A DNA stretch of 35,619 nucleotides from Deltaproteobacteria bacterium (GTDB taxonomy: Bacteria; Desulfobacterota; Desulfobulbia; Desulfobulbales; SURF-16), in the NCBI GenBank assembly GCA_024277655.1, contig JAJRUT010000020.1, positions 1 to 35,619 on the forward strand. The letters are read 5' to 3'. Position numbers and translations under genes: made by a program. Shown here piece by piece: positions 1 to 7,543 of this stretch. Every line of letters starts with the position of its first letter. Position 1 is the stretch's first letter. Below the pieces are notes generated by a model that saw only the letters and a program-made list of their open reading frames with translations, searched no databases and was not told the DNA's origin.

Positions 1-942
1 AATGGCCTTGGATGCATCACTCACTGACTCGGTCATTTTTGTGATACCTGCGGCAACGCTGTTGATGTTTTCTGAAATATCCAGACTGGTAACTGATTGT
101 TCCTCGACGGCTGCGGCAATGGTGGACACAACGTTATTCACATCTGAAATAACCTGTTTAATGGTGGATATTTCCTCAATGGTTGCCTGGGTGGCGGTGT
201 GTATGGCCTCTACTTTTTTGCTGATGTCCCCTGTGGCGGTACTGGTCTGGGAGGCCAGGGTCTTTACCTCGTTTGCCACAACGGCAAAGCCTTTGCCAGC
301 CTCTCCGGCCCGGGCAGCCTCAATGGTGGCATTTAAGGCCAGAAGTTTAGTCTGGTCAGAGATATCAGAGATGACTCCGATAACCTTATTGACCTCTTCT
401 GCTGCCTGGCCAAGGGTGGCCACACGTTCGGTGGCATTGGTAACAGCGTCTGAGGCCTGGTTCGCCACCTCCCTTGCCCGTTCAGCATTTTCAGCAATCT
501 CGGTGATGGTTGAGGTCATTTCGTCCGACGATGAGGTGACGGTGTGCAGGTTTTCAGCCGATTGATATGCATTTGTGGATATGTCGGCCATGGCCTTGTT
601 GACCTGTTCCGCTTCATGGGCAATAGAGGAGAGATTTCTTTCCATTTCCGTGGTGGAGCTATCAACCTCGGCAGTCTGGTTTGCCATCTCGGTTGCTGTG
701 TCACGCATGGCTTTAGCAAGCTCTCCGAGCTCGCTGGATGAGAGGTTCATGCTGGCAGCACTCCCCATGACGGTGGCAAATATGTTGGCAAGGGATGTTT
801 GCATGGTGGCTATCGCTCGCAGGATGGGGATGGTAGAATCTTTGGTGGTTATTTTGCTAAAATTACCATCCGTAACTTCTCCCAGGAGGTTCTCGGCCTC
901 ATTTAGTGCTGATGTAGCTCTACCGAAATGAAAATTTAACAT
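1..942 (-). CDS. Methyl-accepting chemotaxis protein, soluble type (C-terminus cut by window edge)
   Basis: The frame is open from the ATG at 942 to the window edge, giving the first 314 residues. An AAGGAGATACG ribosome binding site sits just before the ATG. The protein is rich in Ala, Ser, Thr, Glu and Gln heptads, as in the four-helix signalling bundle of chemoreceptors. Around residues 190-235 it carries the receptor tip that contacts CheA and CheW ([20 protein letters not shown] followed by [20 protein letters not shown]). No transmembrane segment or periplasmic domain is seen, so a cytoplasmic receptor or an adaptor of another input is likely. The first 50 residues could be a HAMP-like helix pair but no known sensor domain is recognised. 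No che genes are nearby. Family assignment is secure; ligand is unknown. Confidence 0.93.
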   Translation of the reverse strand, partial: MLNFHFGRATSALNEAENLLGEVTDGNFSKITTKDSTIPILRAIATMQTSLANIFATVMGSAASMNLSSSELGELAKAMRDTATEMANQTAEVDSSTTEMERNLSSIAHEAEQVNKAMADISTNAYQSAENLHTVTSSSDEMTSTITEIAENAERAREVANQASDAVTNATERVATLGQAAEEVNKVIGVISDISDQTKLLALNATIEAARAGEAGKGFAVVANEVKTLASQTSTATGDISKKVEAIHTATQATIEEISTIKQVISDVNNVVSTIAAAVEEQSVTSLDISENINSVAAGITKMTESVSDASKAI

Positions 943-1000
943 CGTATCTCCTTAATTTAACAGGCAAAAAAGATCAGCTTTCAGGTTAGGGTAACAACCA

Positions 1001-1165
1001 TAGGAGTCTGTCGGACTTAGAGAATCGTAACGAAAGTTTGAGAAATAGAGACCATATTGTCATGTGTTTGAGGCTAATAGCTGGGCTATTTAACGAAAAG
1101 ACATGGGGGTATGGGCCTATTTGTCAAATTTGCAGTAGGTTTTGCCTAAGTCCGACAGACTCCTA
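1001..1165. repeat. MITE-like element with perfect 20-bp inverted ends
   Basis: TAGGAGTCTGTCGGACTTAG at 1001-1020 is exactly inverted at 1146-1165. Allowing one mismatch, the match extends outward by about six more bases. The 125-bp interior encodes nothing and the ends dominate the element, as in a non-autonomous miniature transposable element or a REP-like pair. It lies between two divergent genes, so it may carry or displace their promoters. No transposase is in the window, so the parent family cannot be named. Confidence 0.75.
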
Positions 1166-1361
1166 GGGTTGATTATAGTTAAAAAATGAAATGGCAAGCA
1201 AGTATCTTTTGTTACTTTAAAAAATGACGGGAGTGCAGTATATATGGACTTTGCCTCAGTGGTCGTTAAATGGTGTCCTCAGGGCAGTCGTGTAACGGCG
1301 AGGTTACTTTACATAAAAGCGTTTTTTCTCTAATCGGGGGTCTGTATTCTCTTACGATGAT

Positions 1362-1382
1362 AACATTATGTTTTATAATGTT
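1362..1382 (+). promoter_or_regulatory. Inverted repeat over a perfect -10 box upstream of mrp
   Basis: AACATTAT-GTTTT-ATAATGTT is a perfect 8-bp dyad. Its right part includes TATAAT at 1374-1379, a consensus sigma70 -10 hexamer; a poor -35 (CTTACG, 1351-1356) lies 17 bp upstream. A second TATAAT is at 1388-1393 but is too close to the start codon at 1410. A repressor binding the dyad would block the promoter. This is read from sequence only; the regulator is unknown. Confidence 0.4.
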
Positions 1383-1409
1383 TTTTTTATAATTTCAGGA
1401 GGTAGTACA

Positions 1410-2360
1410 ATGGCAGGATGTGGCAGTGGTTCCAGTTGTGATAGTGGTAGTTGCGGGTCGGTGGATGCAAAGATTGCCCAGCAGGACATGGCGATTTCGT
1501 CATCCCTTGACCGGATTAAAAACAAGGTTCTGGTGATGTCTGGAAAGGGCGGGGTTGGCAAGTCAACCGTGTCGGTGAATATGGCCCTTGGCCTGGCTAA
1601 TCGTGGGTATAAAGTTGGTCTGATGGATGTTGATCTCCATGGCCCCGATGTTTGCCGGATGCTCAATCTGACCAGCCGTTTAATGGATGCCGATGTTAAG
1701 AAAGATGGTTTACTTCCTCCCATGCAGGTTGGTGAGAATCTCAAGGTGATCTCCCTTGAGTATATGATGGAGGATCGTGATGCCCCGGTGATCTGGCGTG
1801 GCCCCATGAAGGTGCAGGCTATCCGTCAGTTTATCGCTGATATGGACTGGGGTGATCTTGATTATCTGATCATCGATGCGCCTCCGGGAACCGGTGATGA
1901 GCCTTTGACGGTTGCCCAGACTATTTCTGATGCCTGTGCCGTGGTGGTAACAACACCCCAGCAGGTTGCCCTTGCCGATGTGCGTAAGTCATTAAACTTC
2001 TGCAAGCAACTTGAAATGGACGTTGTTGGCATCGTTGAGAATATGTCAGGATTTGTCTGCCCAAAATGTAGTGAAACCGTAGAGATCTTTAAGTCAGGTG
2101 GTGGTCAGGAGATTGCGGATGATTTCAACCTGCGCTTCCTTGGCAAGGTTCCCCTTGATCCACGGGTTGTTATCGGTGGTGACGATGGCACACCTTTTCT
2201 TTCCTCCGATAGCGATTCCCCCGCCACTAAAGCTTTTCAAGGGGTAGTGAGCATGGTTGAACAGGTTCTCTCCAAGAAGAAGGTGGAACTGCCAATGGCA
2301 GATATGGGTTCCTCCTGTGGTTGTGGTGGAAAATGCAATCCTGATACCTGTGACTGTTAA
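1410..2360 (+). CDS. mrp: Mrp/NBP35-family P-loop ATPase, Fe-S cluster carrier
   Basis: This cytoplasmic ATPase of the Mrp/ApbC/NBP35 family is expected to bind and transfer Fe-S clusters to target enzymes. The start at 1410 is preferred over an upstream in-frame ATG (1368) because an ideal AGGAGGT lies seven bases before it. The 316-residue protein has the deviant Walker A GKGGVGKST at residues 45-53 and a CPKC motif at 217-220, the usual cluster-bridging cysteine pair. It also has extra cysteines at both ends: C4, C10 and C15 at the N-terminus and a GCGGKCNPDTCDC tail. Cys-rich tails like these occur in NBP35-type proteins of anaerobes and may hold a second cluster. It appears monocistronic, flanked on both sides by small inverted-repeat elements. 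Confidence 0.93.
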   Translation: MAGCGSGSSCDSGSCGSVDAKIAQQDMAISSSLDRIKNKVLVMSGKGGVGKSTVSVNMALGLANRGYKVGLMDVDLHGPDVCRMLNLTSRLMDADVKKDGLLPPMQVGENLKVISLEYMMEDRDAPVIWRGPMKVQAIRQFIADMDWGDLDYLIIDAPPGTGDEPLTVAQTISDACAVVVTTPQQVALADVRKSLNFCKQLEMDVVGIVENMSGFVCPKCSETVEIFKSGGGQEIADDFNLRFLGKVPLDPRVVIGGDDGTPFLSSDSDSPATKAFQGVVSMVEQVLSKKKVELPMADMGSSCGCGGKCNPDTCDC

Positions 2361-2670
2361 TTTCTCAACTTTCCCACTTGCTGTATAGGCCGGTTATTGT
2401 GAGGTTGTTTGCGAGTAAAGGCAAAATCTCTTATTTTAAATTCAGGATTCAGAAGCCAGGATTCAGTAGAATGGCAAGAAAACATGTTGTGCTGAATCCT
2501 GAATTTAAATAATATTTCACATTTACAAGAGCATAAAACGACGATAACCCATCAATATAGCACAAGTGGGAAAGTTGAGTTGATTTAAAAGGTTAAAATA
2601 TAGGGGTGGGGTAGGGCTTCTGCAACTTTTAGCCTTTGATCTTTTACCTTTAAGTACGAAAGGAATATTA
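2361..2670. other. Intergenic region between mrp and the MBL hydrolase gene
   Basis: This 310-bp gap is mostly a 216-bp inverted-repeat element (2364-2579) that starts three bases after the mrp stop. The remaining 91 bp precede the hydrolase start and should carry its promoter, but no clear hexamer pair is seen. No ORF of note. Confidence 0.6.
2364..2579. repeat. Nested inverted-repeat element with 17-bp ends
   Basis: CTCAACTTTCCCACTTG at 2364-2380 is perfectly inverted at 2563-2579. Inside it a second perfect inverted repeat, TTTAAATTCAGGATTCAG at 2435-2452, is matched at 2492-2509 with a 39-base gap. The inner arms contain the same ATTCAGG heptamer that forms a tandem array at 9751-9834. 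There is no coding capacity. This fits a MITE-like insertion that carries or was invaded by a heptamer repeat. It may also fold as the 3' end of mrp mRNA, because it starts immediately after the stop codon. Confidence 0.7.
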
Positions 2671-3306
2671 ATGATTATCAAACAAAAAACGGTAGGCTCC
2701 ATGGCGGTCTGCTGCTACGTCCTTGGTTGTGAAGAGACAAAAAAGGGTGTTGTGATTGATCCTGGCGGTGATGAGTCTACCATCCTGCAGATAGTAGAAA
2801 AGGCAGGACTGGATATTGAATATATTATTGCCACCCATGCCCATCCCGATCATGTCTGTGGCAATAAGCGTATTCAGGATGAGACAGGCGCTAAAATTAT
2901 CATGCATGCCGATGAGGCAGAATGGATTGGTAAGGCCGATGTTAAGCAGTATTTTGCTATGCTTGGTTTGGCCTTTTCCCCTCCAGCCGATATGCTTGTT
3001 CATGACGGTGATACCATCACCTTTGGCAAGCAGTCTCTGGAAGTCTTTCATACACCGGGCCATACCCCTGGAGGCATCTGCCTGTATAACGGCACAGACG
3101 TGTTTACCGGCGATACCCTCTTTGTTGGAGCCATTGGTCGGACTGATTTTCCCGGTGGCAGTATGAGTGCTTTTATGCAATCCATCCGCGAGAAACTGCT
3201 GGTCTTGCCCGATGACACTGTGGTGTGGCCAGGCCATGGGTATGGCGGTTCACGTTCCACTATCGGTGAAGAAAAAAGATCTAACCCTTACATCTCCGGA
3301 GCCTGA
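2671..3306 (+). CDS. MBL-fold metallo-hydrolase, glyoxalase II-like
   Basis: This 211-residue protein has the metallo-beta-lactamase fold metal ligands in order: THAHPDH (H56, H58, D60, H61), H131 in TPGHTPGG, D148 in TGDTL and H189 in WPGHG. These bind two metal ions. The family includes hydroxyacylglutathione hydrolase and related thioesterases; at about 210 residues this is the short type common in bacteria. The C-terminal substrate domain of true GloB is reduced, so the thioester substrate is not settled. The start at 2671 has AAAGGAA upstream. Its stop is followed after one base by the selB start, so the two are probably translationally coupled, although no functional link is known. Confidence 0.9.
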   Translation: MIIKQKTVGSMAVCCYVLGCEETKKGVVIDPGGDESTILQIVEKAGLDIEYIIATHAHPDHVCGNKRIQDETGAKIIMHADEAEWIGKADVKQYFAMLGLAFSPPADMLVHDGDTITFGKQSLEVFHTPGHTPGGICLYNGTDVFTGDTLFVGAIGRTDFPGGSMSAFMQSIREKLLVLPDDTVVWPGHGYGGSRSTIGEEKRSNPYISGA

Positions 3307-3307
3307 T

Positions 3308-5227
3308 ATGCGGGAGATTGTGCTCGGAACAGCCGGTCATGTTGACCATGGCAAAACCAGTCTGGTTCGCGCCCTCACGGGTATTGAAACAGATCGCCTT
3401 AAAGAGGAGCAGAAACGTGGCATCACCATTGAACTTGGTTTTGCCTTCCTTGATCTCCCCTGTGGTCATCGCGTCGGTCTGGTGGATGTTCCCGGTCATG
3501 AAAAATTTGTAAAGAACATGGTGGCTGGTGCCGCTGGTATTGATTTTGTTATCTTTGTTGTTGCGGCTGATGAGGGCATTATGCCCCAGACCACAGAGCA
3601 TTTTGAGATCTGTCGCCTCCTTGGGGTTGAGCGGGGTATTATTGTTCTCACCAAGGTTGATATGGTGGAGTCTGACTGGCTTGAGATGGTAACAGAAGAG
3701 GTGCGGGACTATTTTGTCGGCACCTTTCTTGAGGAGGCGGAGCTTGTTGCCGTTTCTTCGACCACCGGTGCTGGGATGGATGATCTCAAAGCCAGGATTG
3801 ATACCCTGGTCAAGGGGTTTTCTTTTGCGGAAACCTACGGCCCTTTTCGTTTGCCCGTTGACCGGGTTTTTTCCATGAAGGGCTTTGGTGCGGTGGTAAC
3901 TGGTACTTCTTTGACCGGTCGAATTAAACTTGGGGATGATGTTGAACTATTCCCCAAGTCTCTCTTCGGTAAGGTGCGCGGTATTCAGTCCCACGGTGAG
4001 ACGGTGGATATGGTTGAGGCTGGAAAGCGTACGGCTATTAATGTTCAGGGTGTTTCCCAGGATGAAATCGAGCGGGGCAATCAACTTATTACCCCTGGCT
4101 GTGTTGAGTCCTCCTATATGTTTGATGCTAGGTTCTCCTATCTATCATCCAGAGAGAAGCCCCTGAAGAATAGAACCAGGGTGCGGGTTCATATCGGTTC
4201 GGCCGAGATCATGGGGCGGGTTGTCCTGCTTGATGATGAGACACTGGCCCCAGGCAGTGAGGCCAATATCCAGATTCTCCTTGAAGAACCGTGTGGCTGC
4301 TGGCCCAAGGATCGCTATGTGGTGCGCAGTTATTCTCCGGTTGCCACCATCGGCGGTGGAGTTGTCTATGGCACCTCGCCCCGGAAACGTAAACGGTTTA
4401 AGCCTGAAAATAATGATGTCTTTGCGATTTATGAACGGGACGATCTGGAGGAGATTTTTCTCCTTCGCCTCAAGGAGAGTGGTTTTTCTGGACTGACCCA
4501 GGTAGAGCTTGGGGTAAAATGTGGTCTGTTTGGCAAGAAACTTGATAAGGCGTTGCAACGGCCCATCTCCGGACGCAGGATTATTGTCGTTGATTCTGAT
4601 TCACGTCTTATGGTCAGTGGTGAGAATTTTGAGTTATTGTCAGCAAAGATCATTGCTTTACTAACGGAGTATCATACGCAGAACCCCCAAAAGCCAGGTC
4701 TTGACAAGGAAGAGTTACGCTCCAGGGAGTTTGGCTATTTAAATGGCAGGATTTTTCGGACGCTTCTGGTCAGTCTTGTTAAACAGAAATTGATTCATGT
4801 TGAAGATGCCATGCTTCGTCTCTTTGACCATAAGGTGGTCTTTTTAGCTGATGAGTCTAAGACCCAGGATGAGTTGTTACAGTTTTATCTTGCCGGTGGG
4901 TTGAAAACACCAACCATCAAAGAGGCCTATGCCCGTTTCCCAAAACTTGAGCCGGCCTTTATTAAAGATATGCTTATGGTGCTTGTGTCCCGCAACGATA
5001 TGGTCAAGGTGAATGAGGATCTGTATTTTAGCACCATGGTTCTGGAGCAGTTAAAGACGGATCTTTATGAATTTATTCAGCGTGAGGGCGATATTGATGC
5101 CCCACGTTTTAAAGAACTCACCGGACTCACCCGTAAGTTTTCCATCCCCTTGCTTGAATATTTCGATAAAGAAAAACTGACCCTGCGGGTTGGTGATAAG
5201 CGGATATTACGGGAAAAGCGAACATAG
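3308..5227 (+). CDS. selB: Selenocysteine-specific translation elongation factor SelB
   Basis: SelB is the GTPase that delivers selenocysteyl-tRNA to UGA codons marked by a SECIS hairpin. Residues 10-18 give the G1 loop (GHVDHGKTS), DVPGHEKF near 58-66 is G3, and TKVD near 115 is G4. The [13 protein letters not shown] switch region is typical of SelB rather than EF-Tu. The C-terminal third is a chain of winged-helix repeats that read the SECIS element. Length is 639 residues, close to bacterial SelB (about 610-640). The ATG at 3308 is chosen because GGAG (3298-3301) precedes it at normal spacing and it opens the conserved [17 protein letters not shown] start; a much earlier in-frame ATG lies inside the hydrolase gene. 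selA, selD and tRNA-Sec are not in the window. Its presence implies selenoproteins in the genome. Confidence 0.96.
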   Translation: MREIVLGTAGHVDHGKTSLVRALTGIETDRLKEEQKRGITIELGFAFLDLPCGHRVGLVDVPGHEKFVKNMVAGAAGIDFVIFVVAADEGIMPQTTEHFEICRLLGVERGIIVLTKVDMVESDWLEMVTEEVRDYFVGTFLEEAELVAVSSTTGAGMDDLKARIDTLVKGFSFAETYGPFRLPVDRVFSMKGFGAVVTGTSLTGRIKLGDDVELFPKSLFGKVRGIQSHGETVDMVEAGKRTAINVQGVSQDEIERGNQLITPGCVESSYMFDARFSYLSSREKPLKNRTRVRVHIGSAEIMGRVVLLDDETLAPGSEANIQILLEEPCGCWPKDRYVVRSYSPVATIGGGVVYGTSPRKRKRFKPENNDVFAIYERDDLEEIFLLRLKESGFSGLTQVELGVKCGLFGKKLDKALQRPISGRRIIVVDSDSRLMVSGENFELLSAKIIALLTEYHTQNPQKPGLDKEELRSREFGYLNGRIFRTLLVSLVKQKLIHVEDAMLRLFDHKVVFLADESKTQDELLQFYLAGGLKTPTIKEAYARFPKLEPAFIKDMLMVLVSRNDMVKVNEDLYFSTMVLEQLKTDLYEFIQREGDIDAPRFKELTGLTRKFSIPLLEYFDKEKLTLRVGDKRILREKRT

Positions 5228-5405
5228 CTTTTTGTAAACCCGCATTCGCGGTTAGTTGGTTGTAAGATTTACAGAGTATAAAATTTTCATATAAGCACAT
5301 GGAGTTTCTCCCATCGCAAATATTTATGGTAATACCTCCGGTTTAAAGACCGCGCAATTAAAGCGTCTGGAGCGGTGCGCTTCAAGGCGTATCGATCCCG
5401 CCGAA

Positions 5406-6953
5406 GTGGTGAGTCCTGAGCTTGCCAGGGAAATGGCTGAGCTTTCTGCTGAGTTTAATCGTCAGGTGGGGGTGCTTATTTCCCGGAGTGGGGCGGTGGA
5501 GCTTGTGATTGTTGGCGACCATCGCCATATTATGATCCCTGATCTTGGTCTTGGCCGTACCGTGGGCGGGCGTTTGAAGGGGTTGCGTTGCGTTCACACC
5601 CATCTCACCCGTGAGAAGATCAGTCAGGATGACCTGATGGATCTACTCTTTCTCAGGCTTGATCTTATGGGGGTATTGCAGGTTAAAGATGGCCTGCCTG
5701 ACACCCTTCTCTCTGTGCATCTTAATCCAAGCTCTCAAGGTGGGGAGGATTTTGGTTATCTGGCCGCTGTCCATCCGGCCAATCAGACTGGTGATATCCG
5801 GCAACTCATTGACTCTCTGGAGCAGGAATTTACCCGCTTAAAACCTTTGAAAGAAGTGGATAAGGGGCGTGATCGGGCTATTTTAATTAGTGTGACGAGC
5901 CGCAGCAAGGCTGAGGCCAGTGATTCCATGGATGAGCTTAAAGAACTGGTACGTTCAGCGGATGTGACGGTGCTTGAAACGGTGATTCAAAGGCGTCACA
6001 AGATCAATCCTAAATTTATTCTTGGCACCGGTAAGCTTAGCGAAATTATGCTCATGGCATTGCGTCACCATGCCAATCTTCTTATTTTTGATCAGGAACT
6101 AAACCCCTCCCAGGTTAATTCCATCACTAAACACACCGAAATGCGGGTGGTGGATCGTTCCCAGCTGATTCTTGATATTTTTGCCAGAAGGGCCCTTAGC
6201 AGGGAGGGGCGTTTGCAGATCGAGATGGCCCAGCTAAAATATCTGCGGCCGCGCCTTGGCTTGCGGGATGATTCCCTGTCACGTCTTACCGGTGGCATCG
6301 GTGGGCGTGGCCCTGGTGAGACCAAACTTGAAATTGATCGTAGGCGGATTAACGACCGTTTGGCGCGTCTTGCCAAGGAACTAAAAAAAATAGGCCGGGA
6401 GCGTTTTCACCGGCGTTCACGAAGGCGTAAAAAGAACCTGCCAGTGATGAGTCTTGTGGGTTACACCAATGCCGGGAAATCTACTCTGCTTAATGCCCTT
6501 ACGAGGAGCAAGATTTTGGCCGAGGATAAACTCTTTGCCACCCTGGATCCCACCTCAAGGCGACTACGTTTTCCTGAGGACGTTGAGGTGATTATCACCG
6601 ATACTGTGGGGTTTATTCGTCACTTGCCAGACGAGTTAATGCAGGCCTTTAAGGCCACCCTTGAAGAGTTGCATGAGGCAGATCTCCTGCTGCATGTGAT
6701 AGATATATCAAATCCCCAGTTTGAGCGGCATATGCAGGTGGTTGATGATATTTTAAGGGACCTTGATCTTTCCCATATTCCTGTTCTCCGGGTGTTTAAC
6801 AAGATTGACCGCCTGGAACCATCCTTTGTGGAAGACCAGTTGCGGATATATGAGGGCGTGGCGGTAAGTGCCATCCAGCCTGAGACATTCACGGCCTTTA
6901 TGCATGAATCACAACTGCGGGTGCTAAAAGAGTGGGGGCGGGGCGAGGCATGA
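5406..6953 (+). CDS. hflX: GTPase HflX (ribosome-associated; true start probably upstream)
   Basis: HflX is a GTPase that binds the 50S subunit and splits stalled or heat-damaged ribosomes. Counting from the GTG at 5406 the protein has 515 residues: an N-terminal HflX domain, a GGIGGRGPGETKLEIDRR glycine-rich linker, and a G domain with GYTNAGKS (352-359), DTVGFIRHLP and NKID. The conserved N-terminal sequence clearly continues upstream: positions 5313-5405 read IANIYGNTSGLKTAQLKRLE and onward in the same frame, matching the start of delta-type HflX proteins. No ATG, GTG or TTG lies between the TAA at 5292-5294 and 5406. ATC at 5313, eight bases after GGAG, or ATT at 5322 may initiate. The stop overlaps the next start as ATGA. 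Confidence 0.93.
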   Translation: MVSPELAREMAELSAEFNRQVGVLISRSGAVELVIVGDHRHIMIPDLGLGRTVGGRLKGLRCVHTHLTREKISQDDLMDLLFLRLDLMGVLQVKDGLPDTLLSVHLNPSSQGGEDFGYLAAVHPANQTGDIRQLIDSLEQEFTRLKPLKEVDKGRDRAILISVTSRSKAEASDSMDELKELVRSADVTVLETVIQRRHKINPKFILGTGKLSEIMLMALRHHANLLIFDQELNPSQVNSITKHTEMRVVDRSQLILDIFARRALSREGRLQIEMAQLKYLRPRLGLRDDSLSRLTGGIGGRGPGETKLEIDRRRINDRLARLAKELKKIGRERFHRRSRRRKKNLPVMSLVGYTNAGKSTLLNALTRSKILAEDKLFATLDPTSRRLRFPEDVEVIITDTVGFIRHLPDELMQAFKATLEELHEADLLLHVIDISNPQFERHMQVVDDILRDLDLSHIPVLRVFNKIDRLEPSFVEDQLRIYEGVAVSAIQPETFTAFMHESQLRVLKEWGRGEA

Positions 6954-7543
6954 AACGAACTGTTGGCCTTTTCCTTCTCCTGTTGTTTTTCTGTCCGCTC
7001 TCCAGTTGGGCCAGGCAGGAGGTGCGGGTTGTTGACTCCTTTGTGATTAACTCCCAGACCGAGCTTCTTCTCTTTTTTGGTTTAAACGGTAGCTTTTCTC
7101 CGCAGATGGAGCAGGGCATAAAGAACGGTATTCCCGTGGCCTTCACCTTCTTTGTGGAACTTCTTGAACAGCAGCAAGGTCAACCTCTTGTGCCACTTCT
7201 CAGCAAAAGTTTCAGGCATACTATCACCTACGATACCCTGAAAGATCGGTATAAGGTCATCCTGTCAGAGCGTAATGATCAGCAAGTCATTTATGAAGAT
7301 TTTGCCAGAGCCAGGTATCGGATGGCGGTGGTTTCTGACTTTGTGGTGATTTCCCTTGCCAGCTTAAAGCCCCAGGCAAGCTATACGGTGCGAATTAAAT
7401 CGGCGCTCGCAAAGACAAATCTTCCTGGTGAAGTAAATGAAATGGTAACCCTGCTTAAACTCTGGGATTTTGAGACCAGTTGGCAGGAATTCTCATTTGC
7501 TGTTCCCAAGGCAATCCCAATTGCTGGAGGATCGCAACCATGA
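6950..7543 (+). CDS. DUF4390 domain protein, exported
   Basis: The ATG at 6950 overlaps the hflX stop (ATGA) and the product is 197 residues. Residues 1-21 form a signal peptide (MKRT, then a Leu/Phe-rich core, then SSWA). The rest matches the pattern of DUF4390, a periplasmic domain usually encoded just before a NtrY-type histidine kinase: conserved FVIN near the start, a central IPVAFTFFVELLEQ strand and a late LWDFETSWQEFSF motif. Biochemical function is unknown. Position suggests that it modulates or is sensed by the following kinase, whose start also overlaps this stop by ATGA. Family call is confident; role is inferred from context only. Confidence 0.85.
   Translation: MKRTVGLFLLLLFFCPLSSWARQEVRVVDSFVINSQTELLLFFGLNGSFSPQMEQGIKNGIPVAFTFFVELLEQQQGQPLVPLLSKSFRHTITYDTLKDRYKVILSERNDQQVIYEDFARARYRMAVVSDFVVISLASLKPQASYTVRIKSALAKTNLPGEVNEMVTLLKLWDFETSWQEFSFAVPKAIPIAGGSQP

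Larger units (their letters stand above)
943..1409. other. Divergent intergenic region between the chemoreceptor gene and mrp
   Basis: This 467-bp gap separates two divergently read genes. It holds a 165-bp inverted-repeat element (1001-1165) and a candidate mrp promoter with an inverted repeat (1362-1382). The stretch 1166-1350 is AT-rich and shows no convincing ORF, tRNA or hairpin. Confidence 0.6.

Noticed and set aside
2-931. Two long plus-strand frames opposite the chemoreceptor gene
   Set aside because: They are antisense shadows of a repetitive, Ala/Ser-rich coding sequence; the minus-strand reading has the receptor motif.
3167-3307. N-terminal extension of SelB from ATG 3167
   Set aside because: It lies inside the MBL hydrolase gene; the ATG at 3308 has a ribosome binding site and starts at the conserved G domain.
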